From positions 1 through 64,000 of the forward strand of contig CAMNQH010000012.1 in NCBI GenBank assembly GCA_946549035.1: a DNA stretch of 64,000 nt, given 5' to 3'. This document shows positions 18,426 to 28,232 of this stretch, one piece after another. The DNA comes from an uncultured Lachnospiraceae bacterium (GTDB lineage: Bacteria; Bacillota; Clostridia; Lachnospirales; Lachnospiraceae). The translations under genes were made by a program, and so were the position numbers. The notes below the pieces were generated by a model. That model worked only from the letters and a program-made list of their open reading frames with translations, searched no databases and was not told the DNA's origin. Numbering within the stretch: the first letter of the stretch is position 1; every line of letters begins with the position of its first letter.

Positions 18426-19181
18426 GTGAAGGAATTGTATGTAATAGCCTTGTGTGAGGATGAAGAGAAAGAACGGGATCGGATCGAGGTTCTTTTGACA
18501 AAATATCAAACCAGATCCAAAATGAAAGAGTGTGAGATTTTGCACTTTTCCAATGGAGAGAGCTTACTAAAGCATATTCGGGAAGAAGTATATATGCCGG
18601 ATCTCCTTCTTTTGGATATTATTATGTCCGGAAAGTCCGGCATAGAGACAGCCGAGGAAATCCGGGCATTGGGCGGGAATATGCCCATCGTATTTTTAAC
18701 GACCTCTACAGAGTATGCATTGCGGGCTTACGGCGTGGATGCGATTCAATATCTGGTAAAGCCTTTGGAGCAGGAGCGGTTTTTTCATGCCTTAGATTCT
18801 GCAATAGGGCAGATTTGCAGAAAAAAAGAAAGCCAGATTGTGATTAAGACGGCGGGAGGAGTCCGCCAAATACAGTTGGATCATATCGTATACTGTGAGT
18901 CTCAGAAAAATTATCAGGTGTTTCATTTAGGGAAAATGGAATATAAGGTTCGCATGACAGGGGAAAAGCTATGGGAGACGCTGAAAAAATTCCCTCAATT
19001 CGGAAGATGCGGACGCTCTTATATCCTGAATATGGATCATGTCGTGTCTGTAGAGCGGGAAGAGATTGTATTAGATCATGGAAGCACCATATATATTCCC
19101 CGGAATAAGGCCGCAGAATTTAAGAAAAATTATTTTGCCTATTATTTTGCTTACAGTGATGAAGAGGGAATCCATATATAA
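18426..19181 (+). CDS. LytTR-family response regulator (AgrA-like)
   Basis: Receiver domain (LLLLDIIMSGKSGIE) plus LytTR (YCESQKNYQVF, FGRCGRSYILNMDHV). Confidence 0.9.
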   Translation: MKELYVIALCEDEEKERDRIEVLLTKYQTRSKMKECEILHFSNGESLLKHIREEVYMPDLLLLDIIMSGKSGIETAEEIRALGGNMPIVFLTTSTEYALRAYGVDAIQYLVKPLEQERFFHALDSAIGQICRKKESQIVIKTAGGVRQIQLDHIVYCESQKNYQVFHLGKMEYKVRMTGEKLWETLKKFPQFGRCGRSYILNMDHVVSVEREEIVLDHGSTIYIPRNKAAEFKKNYFAYYFAYSDEEGIHI

Positions 19182-19218
19182 TAAGAGAAGACATTTTGTT
19201 TTAACTGCAAGGAAAGAA

Positions 19219-19254
19219 AGACCCTGTTACCTTTTGGGAGAGGGTCTTTTTTTG
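19219..19254 (+). terminator. Rho-independent terminator
   Basis: AGACCCTgttaccttttgggagAGGGTCTTTTTTT. Confidence 0.75.
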
Positions 19255-19338
19255 TCCCTGAAAAAATAGAATATATCCCATTTTGTGGTTATTCTCTGTC
19301 GAAAATGGTATAGTAAATAAAATTTAAGGAGGGTGAGA

Positions 19339-20658
19339 ATGATGTTAGGAGGCTCTTTCTTTGTGGCGCTTATGCGCAATCTGATCAGCGTAGGGCTGAT
19401 GCTGTCATTTTTTTTAATGCTGGACCGCCCCAGGTTTTCTATGAAAAAGACCATTTGGTGTTATGGGGTTTTTGGAGTTTTTATAGTTGGCGTTTATAGT
19501 GTATGGTATTTGTTTGAGAATGCCAGCTTTGTTCAATATGCCGCATTTTCGTCCCTTCTGGTAGTGGGAATTTTCTGCAGTCTCATGAGCAGCGAAGTTC
19601 TGTATCTGTCTTTGTATAAAATGGCGTTGGCATTTTACTTGTTTTCTGTATGCGCTTTCTGCGGAGTAGACATAGCCCGGTGGGCGTTTGGAGGAAATAT
19701 TTGGATAGATGTTCTGGTACGGTTGATTTGCCTTGTTGTGATTCTGGTATTTACCTGGAAAAAGTTTCGAAAGCGATTTCTTGGAGGGGTAGATTATCTG
19801 ATTGAGGAGATGGATTTGTTCAGCGCCGCTACGCTTTTTGTGTCTATTATGCTGGGAGCGATTATGGCTTATTGGCCCAATCTCCAGGGATTTTCTATAT
19901 TTAATATGGTGCGGGCATTTCTGATTTTATTTATGGCGGGGGTTTTGCAATACGCCATTCTTCATCTTTATATCCATTTGGGACAGGAACATTATATTCA
20001 GGCTCAGAAAGAATTGTTGGAGGTAAATGAGCAGCTTTTAGAGCGTCAGATGGAGCTGATGCGGGAATCGGAAAAAGAGGCGGCCAGGATTCGCCATGAC
20101 GTGCGTCATCATATTTTATTGATTCGGGAATATGTCAGGAAGGGGGAGATGGAACAGCTCCTTTGCTATTTAGAGCAATATGAGGAAGATGTGGAGAACA
20201 GGAGTGTGAAGGATATCTGCCGGAACCGGACTGTCAACAGCATTTTGTCTGCTTATGCAAGAAAAGCCAAAAGCCAGGGAATCCAGGTTTTTATGGATGT
20301 GAAGGCGGCGGAAGGATTGCCGATTCGGGAGACCGACTGGGTGGCTATGCTCGCCAATGCGTTTGAAAATGCGATTCATGGATGTATTGATTCTGGTGCT
20401 CTTCAACAAGAGATCCATATTTACATAGCGCAAAAGGGAAATAAGATGGTAATTCAATGCCGCAATACCAGCGCCGCCGACGTGATTTTTTCCAGAGGGC
20501 TGCCCCAATCGGATAAAGGAGGAGGCTTAGGGGTATTCAGTATTCAAAAGGCCGCCTCCAATTACGGCGGAGAGACGGATTTTGTTATAGAGGATGGGAT
20601 GTTTATTACCAGAATTCTTTTAAACCTTCCTGCATCGTGTGGGAGAGAAGTGAGGTAA
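19339..20658 (+). CDS. AgrC-like GHKL sensor histidine kinase
   Basis: N-terminal TM helices; RIRHDVRHHILLIREY; GGGLGVFSIQKAA. Confidence 0.88.
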   Translation: MMLGGSFFVALMRNLISVGLMLSFFLMLDRPRFSMKKTIWCYGVFGVFIVGVYSVWYLFENASFVQYAAFSSLLVVGIFCSLMSSEVLYLSLYKMALAFYLFSVCAFCGVDIARWAFGGNIWIDVLVRLICLVVILVFTWKKFRKRFLGGVDYLIEEMDLFSAATLFVSIMLGAIMAYWPNLQGFSIFNMVRAFLILFMAGVLQYAILHLYIHLGQEHYIQAQKELLEVNEQLLERQMELMRESEKEAARIRHDVRHHILLIREYVRKGEMEQLLCYLEQYEEDVENRSVKDICRNRTVNSILSAYARKAKSQGIQVFMDVKAAEGLPIRETDWVAMLANAFENAIHGCIDSGALQQEIHIYIAQKGNKMVIQCRNTSAADVIFSRGLPQSDKGGGLGVFSIQKAASNYGGETDFVIEDGMFITRILLNLPASCGREVR

Positions 20659-20662
20659 GATC

Positions 20663-20977
20663 ATGAATATTATCAAATTATTGCATGGAGATCAATTATA
20701 TCTTTTTCTGGAAGGAAGGCTGGATGCGGCTGCCGCATCAGAGCTGAAACAGGTGTTGAATAATGAGCTGGAGGGAGTCACAGAACTTATTATTGATTTG
20801 GAGGAACTGGAATATCTGTCTCTGTCAGGAGCAGGCGTCCTTTTAAGCGCACAGGAAATGATGAATCGGAAGGGAAGCATGAAGGTAGTCCATGTGAATG
20901 ATATGGTAAAAGAAATATTGAGCGCTGCCTTAGAGCTGATGCAAACGCATATCAATTTACTGAATCAATTATTCTAA
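20663..20977 (+). CDS. STAS-domain anti-sigma-factor antagonist-like protein
   Basis: LFLEGRLDAAAASELKQVL...IIDLEELEYLSLSGAGVLL. Confidence 0.82.
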   Translation: MNIIKLLHGDQLYLFLEGRLDAAAASELKQVLNNELEGVTELIIDLEELEYLSLSGAGVLLSAQEMMNRKGSMKVVHVNDMVKEILSAALELMQTHINLLNQLF

Positions 20978-20983
20978 TACTTT

Positions 20984-21050
20984 TTCAGGAAAAAGCGTCA
21001 TAAAACGGTAATATTTTTTGTTTACCCTTTTTTATATTTTGGTTATAGTA
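20984..21050 (+). promoter_or_regulatory. Promoter/operator module, copy 1 (upstream of solute-binding protein gene)
   Basis: TTCAGGAAAAAGCGTCATAAAACGGTAATATTTTTTGTTTAC-N18-TATAGTA; 37/42 identical to 28124-28165, same N18 and TATAGTA. Confidence 0.8.
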
Positions 21051-21119
21051 ATAACAAGCCGATGGATATCCAGGGAATGAAACGGCGGCTGTAATAAAAG
21101 TATAATAGGAGGGAAAAGG

Positions 21120-22835
21120 ATGCGGAACAAAAATTTGTGGAAAAAAAGTATCGTTTTGGGGATGACGCTGACAATGATTTTGTTCTTGGCTGCCTGTGGA
21201 GCTGATAATACAAAGGAGCCCAAGGACGGCAAAAGCAGCCAATCAGGGGATGGCGCTCAGACAGAAGAAAATACGGACCCTTACGGAGCATATGAAGAGA
21301 CCGTGACTTGTACTTTAGGAAGGCAGACGCTTCAGAATCCCAAAATTCCGGAAGGAGACAGCTATGAAAATAATGCATATACAGATTGGGTGGAGAAACG
21401 ATTTAACGTAGATTTGACCAATGCCTTTGAGGCCAACGACGGAGAAGACTATGAACGTCAGGTATCCTTGGCCATTGCTTCAGAAGAATTGCCGGATATG
21501 ATGATTGTCGGCCGCGCCACCTTAGAAGAGCTGGTGGAAGATGATTTGGTGGAGGATTTGACCTCTAGTTACGACAATTATGCTACGGATTACATCAAAG
21601 GAATCTATGATTCTTATGATGGAAGATGTTTGGACAGCGCCACCTTTGACGGAAAACTGATGGCGATTCCCTCCACGAATCCGGATTCGGCGCCCAGCCA
21701 GATTTGGATTCGCCAGGATTGGCTGGATAAGCTGGAGATAAAACTAGACGAAGATGGGAATGCCGCTATTACCAGAGAAGAGTTGGAAATGGTTGCCAAA
21801 GCGTTTTTGGAAAAGGACCCGGGAGAAAGCGGCAATCCGGTGGGTATTTCTTTTACCTATGATATGAACGGAAGCGAGACCCTTGAGATGCAGGCGATTT
21901 CCGCATCCTTCGGCGCATTCCAGAAACAGTGGTTCCAGAAGGAGGACGGTACGGTATACAATGGTTCCACAACTCCGGAAATGAAGAAGACGCTGGAATA
22001 TATGAATCAATTATTTAAAGACGGGATTTTAGATCCTCAATTTGGAACCAGGACATGGGACGATATTACCGCTTTGATGACCAATGGGCAGACCGGTATT
22101 ATCTTTGGCGCATGGCATATTCCGGACTGGCTCTTAAGCAATGTAAAATCTATGGATCAAAACGCTGCCTTCACCGCTTTTGCACTGGAGGATGACAAGG
22201 GCAAAGTAAATGTGTTCCACAATAATCCGGCGGCAAACTATGTAGTAGTGAGAAAAGGCTATGAGCATCCGGAACTGGCCATTAAAATAGTCAATCTGTT
22301 CCATGACGAGCGGGTAACTTCCAAGACGCTGAAAGACGACGCGCCGGAAGTATACGAATATGAACAGCTTGGCGTAGACGGCTCTGTAAGACCTTTGCGA
22401 ATTGAGGTAAACAGCAATGTTTCCCTGCTGAATGATTATGGGGCGATTGTGCAGTGTGTAAACGGCGATATTACAATAGATGAGGTTCCTACATTGGAGG
22501 CAAAGAACATCGTAGGATGTGTGCAGCGTTATAATGAAGACCCCAACACCACGGATGTGATTGACTGGGCCAGATATCATTCTCGCATGAAGGGGATTCA
22601 ATTGATTCAGGATCTTACAGATTATGACAGCTTGGTTTGGGTATCCCCTCTTTATCTTGGAACAACAAAGACCATGAAGAACAAAAGTGCGAATTTGGAT
22701 AAGCTGGAGGCGGAAACATTTATCAAGATGATCATCGGAGAAGAATCGACGGATCAATTTGACAGCTTCGTAGAACAGTGGAATGCACAGGGCGGAGCAG
22801 CTATTTGTGAAGAACTGGCAGAGAAAGCGCAATAG
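21120..22835 (+). CDS. Extracellular solute-binding lipoprotein (LplA-like)
   Basis: Lipobox LFLAACGADN; followed by LplB/LplC-like permeases. Confidence 0.9.
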   Translation: MRNKNLWKKSIVLGMTLTMILFLAACGADNTKEPKDGKSSQSGDGAQTEENTDPYGAYEETVTCTLGRQTLQNPKIPEGDSYENNAYTDWVEKRFNVDLTNAFEANDGEDYERQVSLAIASEELPDMMIVGRATLEELVEDDLVEDLTSSYDNYATDYIKGIYDSYDGRCLDSATFDGKLMAIPSTNPDSAPSQIWIRQDWLDKLEIKLDEDGNAAITREELEMVAKAFLEKDPGESGNPVGISFTYDMNGSETLEMQAISASFGAFQKQWFQKEDGTVYNGSTTPEMKKTLEYMNQLFKDGILDPQFGTRTWDDITALMTNGQTGIIFGAWHIPDWLLSNVKSMDQNAAFTAFALEDDKGKVNVFHNNPAANYVVVRKGYEHPELAIKIVNLFHDERVTSKTLKDDAPEVYEYEQLGVDGSVRPLRIEVNSNVSLLNDYGAIVQCVNGDITIDEVPTLEAKNIVGCVQRYNEDPNTTDVIDWARYHSRMKGIQLIQDLTDYDSLVWVSPLYLGTTKTMKNKSANLDKLEAETFIKMIIGEESTDQFDSFVEQWNAQGGAAICEELAEKAQ

Positions 22836-22844
22836 TCATACAGG

Positions 22845-22873
22845 AAAAGGGGGCCGAAGAAGGCCCCCTTTTT
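22845..22873 (+). terminator. Rho-independent terminator or attenuator within the ABC operon
   Basis: AAAAGGGGGCCgaagaaGGCCCCCTTTTT. Confidence 0.85.
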
Positions 22874-22888
22874 AGAGGAGGCGGGTAA

Positions 22889-23803
22889 ATGAAAAAAAAG
22901 AACGCTTTAAAAATAAGAAGACGGCATTCGGAACTGTCGTACCATGCAATGATGCTGCCAGGTATGATATTCCTGCTGATTTTTTCCTATATTCCCATGT
23001 TCGGTTTATGGATGGCTTTCCAGGAATATGCGCCGGCCAAAGGAATTCTAGGTTCCCCTTGGGTAGGACTTATGCATTTTAAATACATGAGTACATTGCC
23101 GGATATTGGCCTGCTGGTTCGCAATACGGTGGTGATTGCCTTGGGAAAAATTGTAATCGGAACCGTTATGGCAATTTTATTTGCTATTTTACTGAATGAA
23201 GTGAAAAATAAGTTATTGAAAAAGAGCGTACAGACCATTGTGTATCTTCCCCACTTTCTTTCCTGGGTGGTACTGGCTTCCGTAGTCGTAAATTTTTTTA
23301 ATCTGGACGGCAGCGTAAACCAAATGCTGGGGACTCTGGGAATGGAAAAAATAAATTTTCTGGGGAGTAACCAATTGTTCCAGCCTCTGTTGATAGGAAC
23401 GGATGTGTGGAAAGAATTTGGGTATAATTCTATTGTATATTTGGCGGCCATTACCGCCATAGATCCGGGACTTCATGAAGCAGCGGCCATCGACGGAGCA
23501 AGCTGGCGGAAACGGGTGTGGCACATCACTTTGCCGGGGATGATGCCCATAATCCTTCTAATGGCAGCCATGAATTTGAGCAGTATTTTAAGCGCAGGCT
23601 TTGACCAGGTGTATAATCTCTACTCTCCTATGGTATATGAAACAGGCGATATTTTAGATACTTATGTGTACCGAATGGGATTAATCAGCCGCCAATACAG
23701 CTTTGGCACGGCAGTGGGGCTACTGAAATCTGTCATTGGGATGGTGCTGATGGTAAGCTCCAATGGCTTGGCCAAGAAATTTACGGATCGGAAAATCTTT
23801 TAG
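22889..23803 (+). CDS. Sugar ABC transporter permease (LplB-like)
   Basis: EAAAIDGASWRKRVWHITLPGM EAA motif; multi-TM. Confidence 0.92.
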   Translation: MKKKNALKIRRRHSELSYHAMMLPGMIFLLIFSYIPMFGLWMAFQEYAPAKGILGSPWVGLMHFKYMSTLPDIGLLVRNTVVIALGKIVIGTVMAILFAILLNEVKNKLLKKSVQTIVYLPHFLSWVVLASVVVNFFNLDGSVNQMLGTLGMEKINFLGSNQLFQPLLIGTDVWKEFGYNSIVYLAAITAIDPGLHEAAAIDGASWRKRVWHITLPGMMPIILLMAAMNLSSILSAGFDQVYNLYSPMVYETGDILDTYVYRMGLISRQYSFGTAVGLLKSVIGMVLMVSSNGLAKKFTDRKIF

Positions 23804-23816
23804 GAGGTGGGCAAAT

Positions 23817-24710
23817 ATGATTGAAAATAAAAGCATATCGGGAAGGATACGATGTTTTGTCATCTATGTGGTCGTTATCCTGTTAGCCGTAATTTGCCTG
23901 GTGCCTCTGTGGAATATTGTCTGTATTTCCTTCAGCAGCAGCGGGGCGGTAGCCGGCAACCGGGTAGGCATGTGGCCGGTGCAGTTTACCTTAAGGGCTT
24001 ATGAAAAAATTATGGGCGATTCCCAATTCTGGCGCTCCTTTGGAATCTCCGTAGTCCGAGTGGCCATTGCCCTTGGAATTAATTTGGTGATGGTTGTTTT
24101 GATGGCGTATCCCTTATCTAAAAGCAAACGGGAATTTAAAGCCAGGAATATATATATGTACTTGCTGGTGTTTGCCATGCTGTTTAACGGCGGTATGATA
24201 CCTACATATCTGGTAGTCAAAGAGCTGGGGCTTTTAAATACAGTGTGGTCCTTGATTCTGCCTGGGGCGGTACCCATTTTCAGTGTGATAATGGTGATGA
24301 ATTTCTTTGTGGGGATTCCAAAATCCTTAGAAGAAGCCGCCATTATTGATGGAGCCACCCCGTTTCAGGTGTTGCTTTCGGTGTTTATCCCCTGCGCCAA
24401 GCCTTCTATAGCGACGGTGGCGTTATTCAGTATTGTAGGAAACTGGAATGACTTTTACAGCGGCTTGATCTATATGACGAAAGTAAAGAATTATCCGGTT
24501 ATGACCTATATTCAATCCCTCAGTGTCAACCTGGAAGAATTAATTAAGGCTGGGGGAAGCGCCAGCGCCTTGGCAAATGCAGCGGAAGTATCCAACCAGA
24601 ATTTGAACGCGGCTAAAATTGTGGTGGCTGTAATACCGCTGCTGCTTATTTATCCCCTGCTGCAAAAGTATTTGATTACCGGGATTGTTATGGGGTCTGT
24701 AAAGGAATAG
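23817..24710 (+). CDS. Sugar ABC transporter permease (LplC-like)
   Basis: EEAAIIDGATPFQVLLSVFIPCAKP EAA motif; start MIENKS behind GGAGG. Confidence 0.92.
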   Translation: MIENKSISGRIRCFVIYVVVILLAVICLVPLWNIVCISFSSSGAVAGNRVGMWPVQFTLRAYEKIMGDSQFWRSFGISVVRVAIALGINLVMVVLMAYPLSKSKREFKARNIYMYLLVFAMLFNGGMIPTYLVVKELGLLNTVWSLILPGAVPIFSVIMVMNFFVGIPKSLEEAAIIDGATPFQVLLSVFIPCAKPSIATVALFSIVGNWNDFYSGLIYMTKVKNYPVMTYIQSLSVNLEELIKAGGSASALANAAEVSNQNLNAAKIVVAVIPLLLIYPLLQKYLITGIVMGSVKE

Positions 24711-24717
24711 AGGTATC

Positions 24718-24779
24718 AAGGGGTGAGTGAAACTTAGCTGCCCCAGGCTATGACGGCGGAAGGTTTCACACCCCTTTTT
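24718..24779. terminator. Bidirectional terminator between convergent permease and histidine kinase genes
   Basis: AAGGGGTGaGTGAAACtt...aaGGTTTCACaCCCCTTTTT; one arm overlaps the last codons of the kinase gene. Confidence 0.7.
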
Positions 24780-26481
24780 CATTTGTATTTTGGGGAATTG
24801 TAAGGGTTACTTTTGTCCCAGCGCCCACCTTGCTGTGATAGGACAATCCATACGTGGTTCCATAAAATAATTGCACACGATGGTGTACGTTTTGAATTCC
24901 GTACCCGCTGGAAGCGGAAGTGAGAATCGTATCCAGCTGCCTGGAAGGAATTCCGGGGCCGTTGTCTTTTACTTGGAAATGAATCTGCCCTTTCTCAACA
25001 TGGCAGCGGATGGTGAGAAGGCCCCTCTCGCCGGTCTCAATATGGTCGATGCCATGCATAATGGCATTTTCCACCAGTGGCTGTAACAGCAAATGGATCG
25101 TGGTACAGGAGAGGGCGGATTCATCGATCTCATAGACTACCTGGAACGAGTCGGAATGCATCAATAACTGTATTTCAATATAGGAGCGTATGTTGTCCAG
25201 CTCGTCTTTCACAGAGGTTATGTTTTTACCTTTGTTTAGAGTCGTGCGGTAGAAGGTTGACAAAAGCTGGGACATACGGCTGATTTCCGGCTGGTCGGCC
25301 AAAATGGCTTTTCCATTGATCAAGGACAGGCTGTTGTAGAGAAAATGAGGATTGATTTGTGCCTGGAGCGCCTGCATCTCATATTCCTGCTGTTTGATTT
25401 TTCCGGTGAGGACTTCGTCTACCAAATGGTGGAGCCTGTCAATCATGTTTTGGAAGGTGCGAAACAGCTGCCCCATTTCATCGTTAGAATGATACGTAAA
25501 GGAGACGGCGATATCCCCCTTTTCAATATGGTTCATATTCTGAATCAACAGCTCTAAGGGCCGTACCATAATCCGGGACAACAGATTTCCCAGAAAAATA
25601 ACACAGAGGATGCAGCCAAAAATCACAGTCAGAACCATGGTGGTAAGTTCGTTGGCGGCGGAAGTGATAGTGTCCAGGGGCCGGTACAGCAAAAGGTTCC
25701 AATTCCCGGAAGGATTGTAAGCGTGTTCCACCACATAAGTACTGAGAAACTCAGGGTCTGACTGAAGCTTCAGGAGGGATTCCAGGGTCATGTCAGATTC
25801 GTGAGATGATTCCTGAAAAATGTGGTACTCATATACTATTTCTTGTTTATCCGTATAAAGTAGCAGGCCGTAGGACTGCTCAAACAGGCTGTCCATAGAA
25901 TGAAAGATGGCTTCATAGTTAATATCGCAAAGAAGCACAGTGGTATAGCTGTTTTTGGAAATATAAAGCCGTCCCACCAGATAAAGCTTTTTTTCCGTTG
26001 GAGACGCAACAAAAAAAGGTTTGCGTTCCGTCAAAGCCCGTTCATACCAGGGAAATGCTTCTAGATCTTCCAGGGGCTTTGAAATGGGGTCATGAGGATA
26101 AATGGGATTATTGGTATAGAGCACCAGACGATTAAAATTCTTGTTCAAGAGAGTAACAGTCTGGAGCAGGGGGTCAATCACATCTCGATAAGCTAAGTAC
26201 ATTTCAAAGTTGTTTTTATAGTGTTTTTCCATGGCTGTCTGGAAACTTTCATCCCAAAGCACATGGTTCATGGCGTTCATGCAAGTATCCAGTTTATAGG
26301 TCAGGGCGTTATTTTCTTGAATCAGCGTCTCCTGCAGGGCGGTATTTTCACGGGTAATAAGCAGGGCTTTTAACTGATAATAAGAATAAGCCCCCAGGAT
26401 GAGAACCGGAACCAGACTTACCAGTAAAAAGAAGACAAATATTTTTTTCCGAAAAGAAAGATTCCGGAATATTGTTTTCAT
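24766..26481 (-). CDS. YesM-like sensor histidine kinase
   Basis: HAMP region, QINPHFLYNSLSLINGKAI, VKDNGPGIP. Confidence 0.93.
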   Translation of the reverse strand: MKTIFRNLSFRKKIFVFFLLVSLVPVLILGAYSYYQLKALLITRENTALQETLIQENNALTYKLDTCMNAMNHVLWDESFQTAMEKHYKNNFEMYLAYRDVIDPLLQTVTLLNKNFNRLVLYTNNPIYPHDPISKPLEDLEAFPWYERALTERKPFFVASPTEKKLYLVGRLYISKNSYTTVLLCDINYEAIFHSMDSLFEQSYGLLLYTDKQEIVYEYHIFQESSHESDMTLESLLKLQSDPEFLSTYVVEHAYNPSGNWNLLLYRPLDTITSAANELTTMVLTVIFGCILCVIFLGNLLSRIMVRPLELLIQNMNHIEKGDIAVSFTYHSNDEMGQLFRTFQNMIDRLHHLVDEVLTGKIKQQEYEMQALQAQINPHFLYNSLSLINGKAILADQPEISRMSQLLSTFYRTTLNKGKNITSVKDELDNIRSYIEIQLLMHSDSFQVVYEIDESALSCTTIHLLLQPLVENAIMHGIDHIETGERGLLTIRCHVEKGQIHFQVKDNGPGIPSRQLDTILTSASSGYGIQNVHHRVQLFYGTTYGLSYHSKVGAGTKVTLTIPQNTNEKGV

Positions 26482-28043
26482 AAGGCGTTTCCTCCTGATT
26501 CAGTGCCGCTTGTTTCCTTTCGCTGTCGGAATTTTTCCGGAGTAGTGCCGAAGTCCTCCAGGAAACTTTTGCAGAAATAGGAGACATTGGAGTAACCTAC
26601 TTGATGGCAAATATCGGTAATCTTCCTATTGGTATGGAGCAGCAGATCCCGGGCCCGTTCCATGCGGACGGATTTGATAAATTTATTAATGCCGCAGCCG
26701 GTCTCCTGAATAAATCGGGTGCTTAAGTAGCGGGGGGATAAATATACTTGTTCCGCTAAAAGATCCAGACATAGATCTTCGTTGTAATGGTTGTAAATAT
26801 ATTGTTTCACCAGATGGATGGCGTGTTTGGGAGATTGCTGGTCTTTTTCCATGGATGCTATGACTTCTTCCGTTACCTCCCAGATGGTATCCGCAATCTC
26901 CGAAAGCTGCTGAACACTGTAGATACGTTCCGCCAGTTCATCGAAGGAGAACAGCGGATTTCCCTTCAAACCATCTAGTAAAAGCTTTAAAAGGCTGGTG
27001 CAGAGAAACCGGATGTAAATCTGAGAATGGGAGGCGGGATTTTTATACTTCTCAAACAGCTTTGCAATATGGCGGCGCAGGCTGTCGGGATCCTTTGTGT
27101 GAATATCCTTTTCCATATTTTTAAGAAGGGCGTCGTCTTCTAAAGAGGAAGAGGAGTGCTCTTTGCCTAACGTTGCATCCGAAGCCTTGGATCCAGGAAA
27201 GAAAAAATGGTCTGCCAGGGAACGTTCTGTCTCCGCATAAGCATCCGGGATGTCCTCTGGTCTGTCAAAAAAAGAGCTGACGGCGGCATAACAGTCCATA
27301 CCGCAGAGCTTTTTTAATTGCAGAATCAGACCGTTAGCATGAGTGTCATACCACTTGTCAGGATGCTTCGGGCCGAAAAACAAAAGCAGGTTTTGGGCCG
27401 GATTTAAGTTGATAAAATCACAGTTGTTAGGAATCAGGCGGCTCAGATCCAGAGGAAAGAAGCCGGTATCCTCATCGGAAAGCCCGCTGCCAAAAAAATC
27501 CCTTTCCAATTGGATTAAAATGAGCCGGTGATATTGATAGACAAACCCAAAATCCAGGTGAGGATATAACTGCCGCAGGGAGTCGATACGGCTTCGGTTG
27601 ATAATCTGGTACAGCACATGGTTTCGCACAAAATTCTGCTGTACCTGTTGTTTTACAAGCTGCGCTTCCCGTTCCTTTAACTGGGCCAGGACAGAGGCGA
27701 TGGTTTTGGAGAATTCGTCAGGATTTATGGGCTTTAAAATGTAATTAACTACGTGAAGGGAGAGAGCCTGCTTCACATAGTCAAAATCGTCGTAGCCGCT
27801 GAAAAAAATAATCAACATATGAGGATTAAGCTTTCTGGCTTTTTTTGCCAGGGTAAGGCCGTCCATAAAAGGCATTTTGATATCGGTAAGCAGAATGTCA
27901 TATTTCTTTTTTTCCAATAATTGAAAAGCTTCATTGCCGTTGGCGGCTTCAGTAATCCGCAATGGAAACTCGTATTTATCCAAAAGAAACCGGATGACCT
28001 GACGCTCCTGTTTTTCGTCGTCCGCAATCAAAATTTGATACAT
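26478..28043 (-). CDS. YesN-like AraC-family response regulator
   Basis: Receiver (DILLTDIKMPFMDG) plus C-terminal AraC HTH (HLVKQYIYNHYNEDLCLDLLAEQVYLSPRYLS). Confidence 0.93.
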   Translation of the reverse strand: MYQILIADDEKQERQVIRFLLDKYEFPLRITEAANGNEAFQLLEKKKYDILLTDIKMPFMDGLTLAKKARKLNPHMLIIFFSGYDDFDYVKQALSLHVVNYILKPINPDEFSKTIASVLAQLKEREAQLVKQQVQQNFVRNHVLYQIINRSRIDSLRQLYPHLDFGFVYQYHRLILIQLERDFFGSGLSDEDTGFFPLDLSRLIPNNCDFINLNPAQNLLLFFGPKHPDKWYDTHANGLILQLKKLCGMDCYAAVSSFFDRPEDIPDAYAETERSLADHFFFPGSKASDATLGKEHSSSSLEDDALLKNMEKDIHTKDPDSLRRHIAKLFEKYKNPASHSQIYIRFLCTSLLKLLLDGLKGNPLFSFDELAERIYSVQQLSEIADTIWEVTEEVIASMEKDQQSPKHAIHLVKQYIYNHYNEDLCLDLLAEQVYLSPRYLSTRFIQETGCGINKFIKSVRMERARDLLLHTNRKITDICHQVGYSNVSYFCKSFLEDFGTTPEKFRQRKETSGTESGGNAL

Positions 28044-28123
28044 ATTGACTCCTCCTCTTTGGTGAAGTAAGCTTTCTTGTATTATATCACGTAATATAGG
28101 GAAAAAAACATGGGCAGGAGAAG

Positions 28124-28190
28124 TTCACGAAAAACTGTCATAAAACGGGATTATTTTTTGTTTACGGTAGGGAGAGGGATTTGTATAGTA
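28124..28190 (+). promoter_or_regulatory. Promoter/operator module, copy 2 (upstream of UroD/MtaA-like gene)
   Basis: TTCACGAAAAACTGTCATAAAACGGGATTATTTTTTGTTTAC-N18-TATAGTA; matches 20984-21050. Confidence 0.8.
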
Positions 28191-28232
28191 AAAGAAAAAG
28201 CAATGTATTGTTGGGAAAGGAAGGGAATAGAT

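Noticed and set aside
19078-19269. 63-aa ORF near the AgrC-like gene as a signal peptide precursor
   Set aside because: Starts within the LytTR regulator frame and runs across its terminator; no AgrD-like features.
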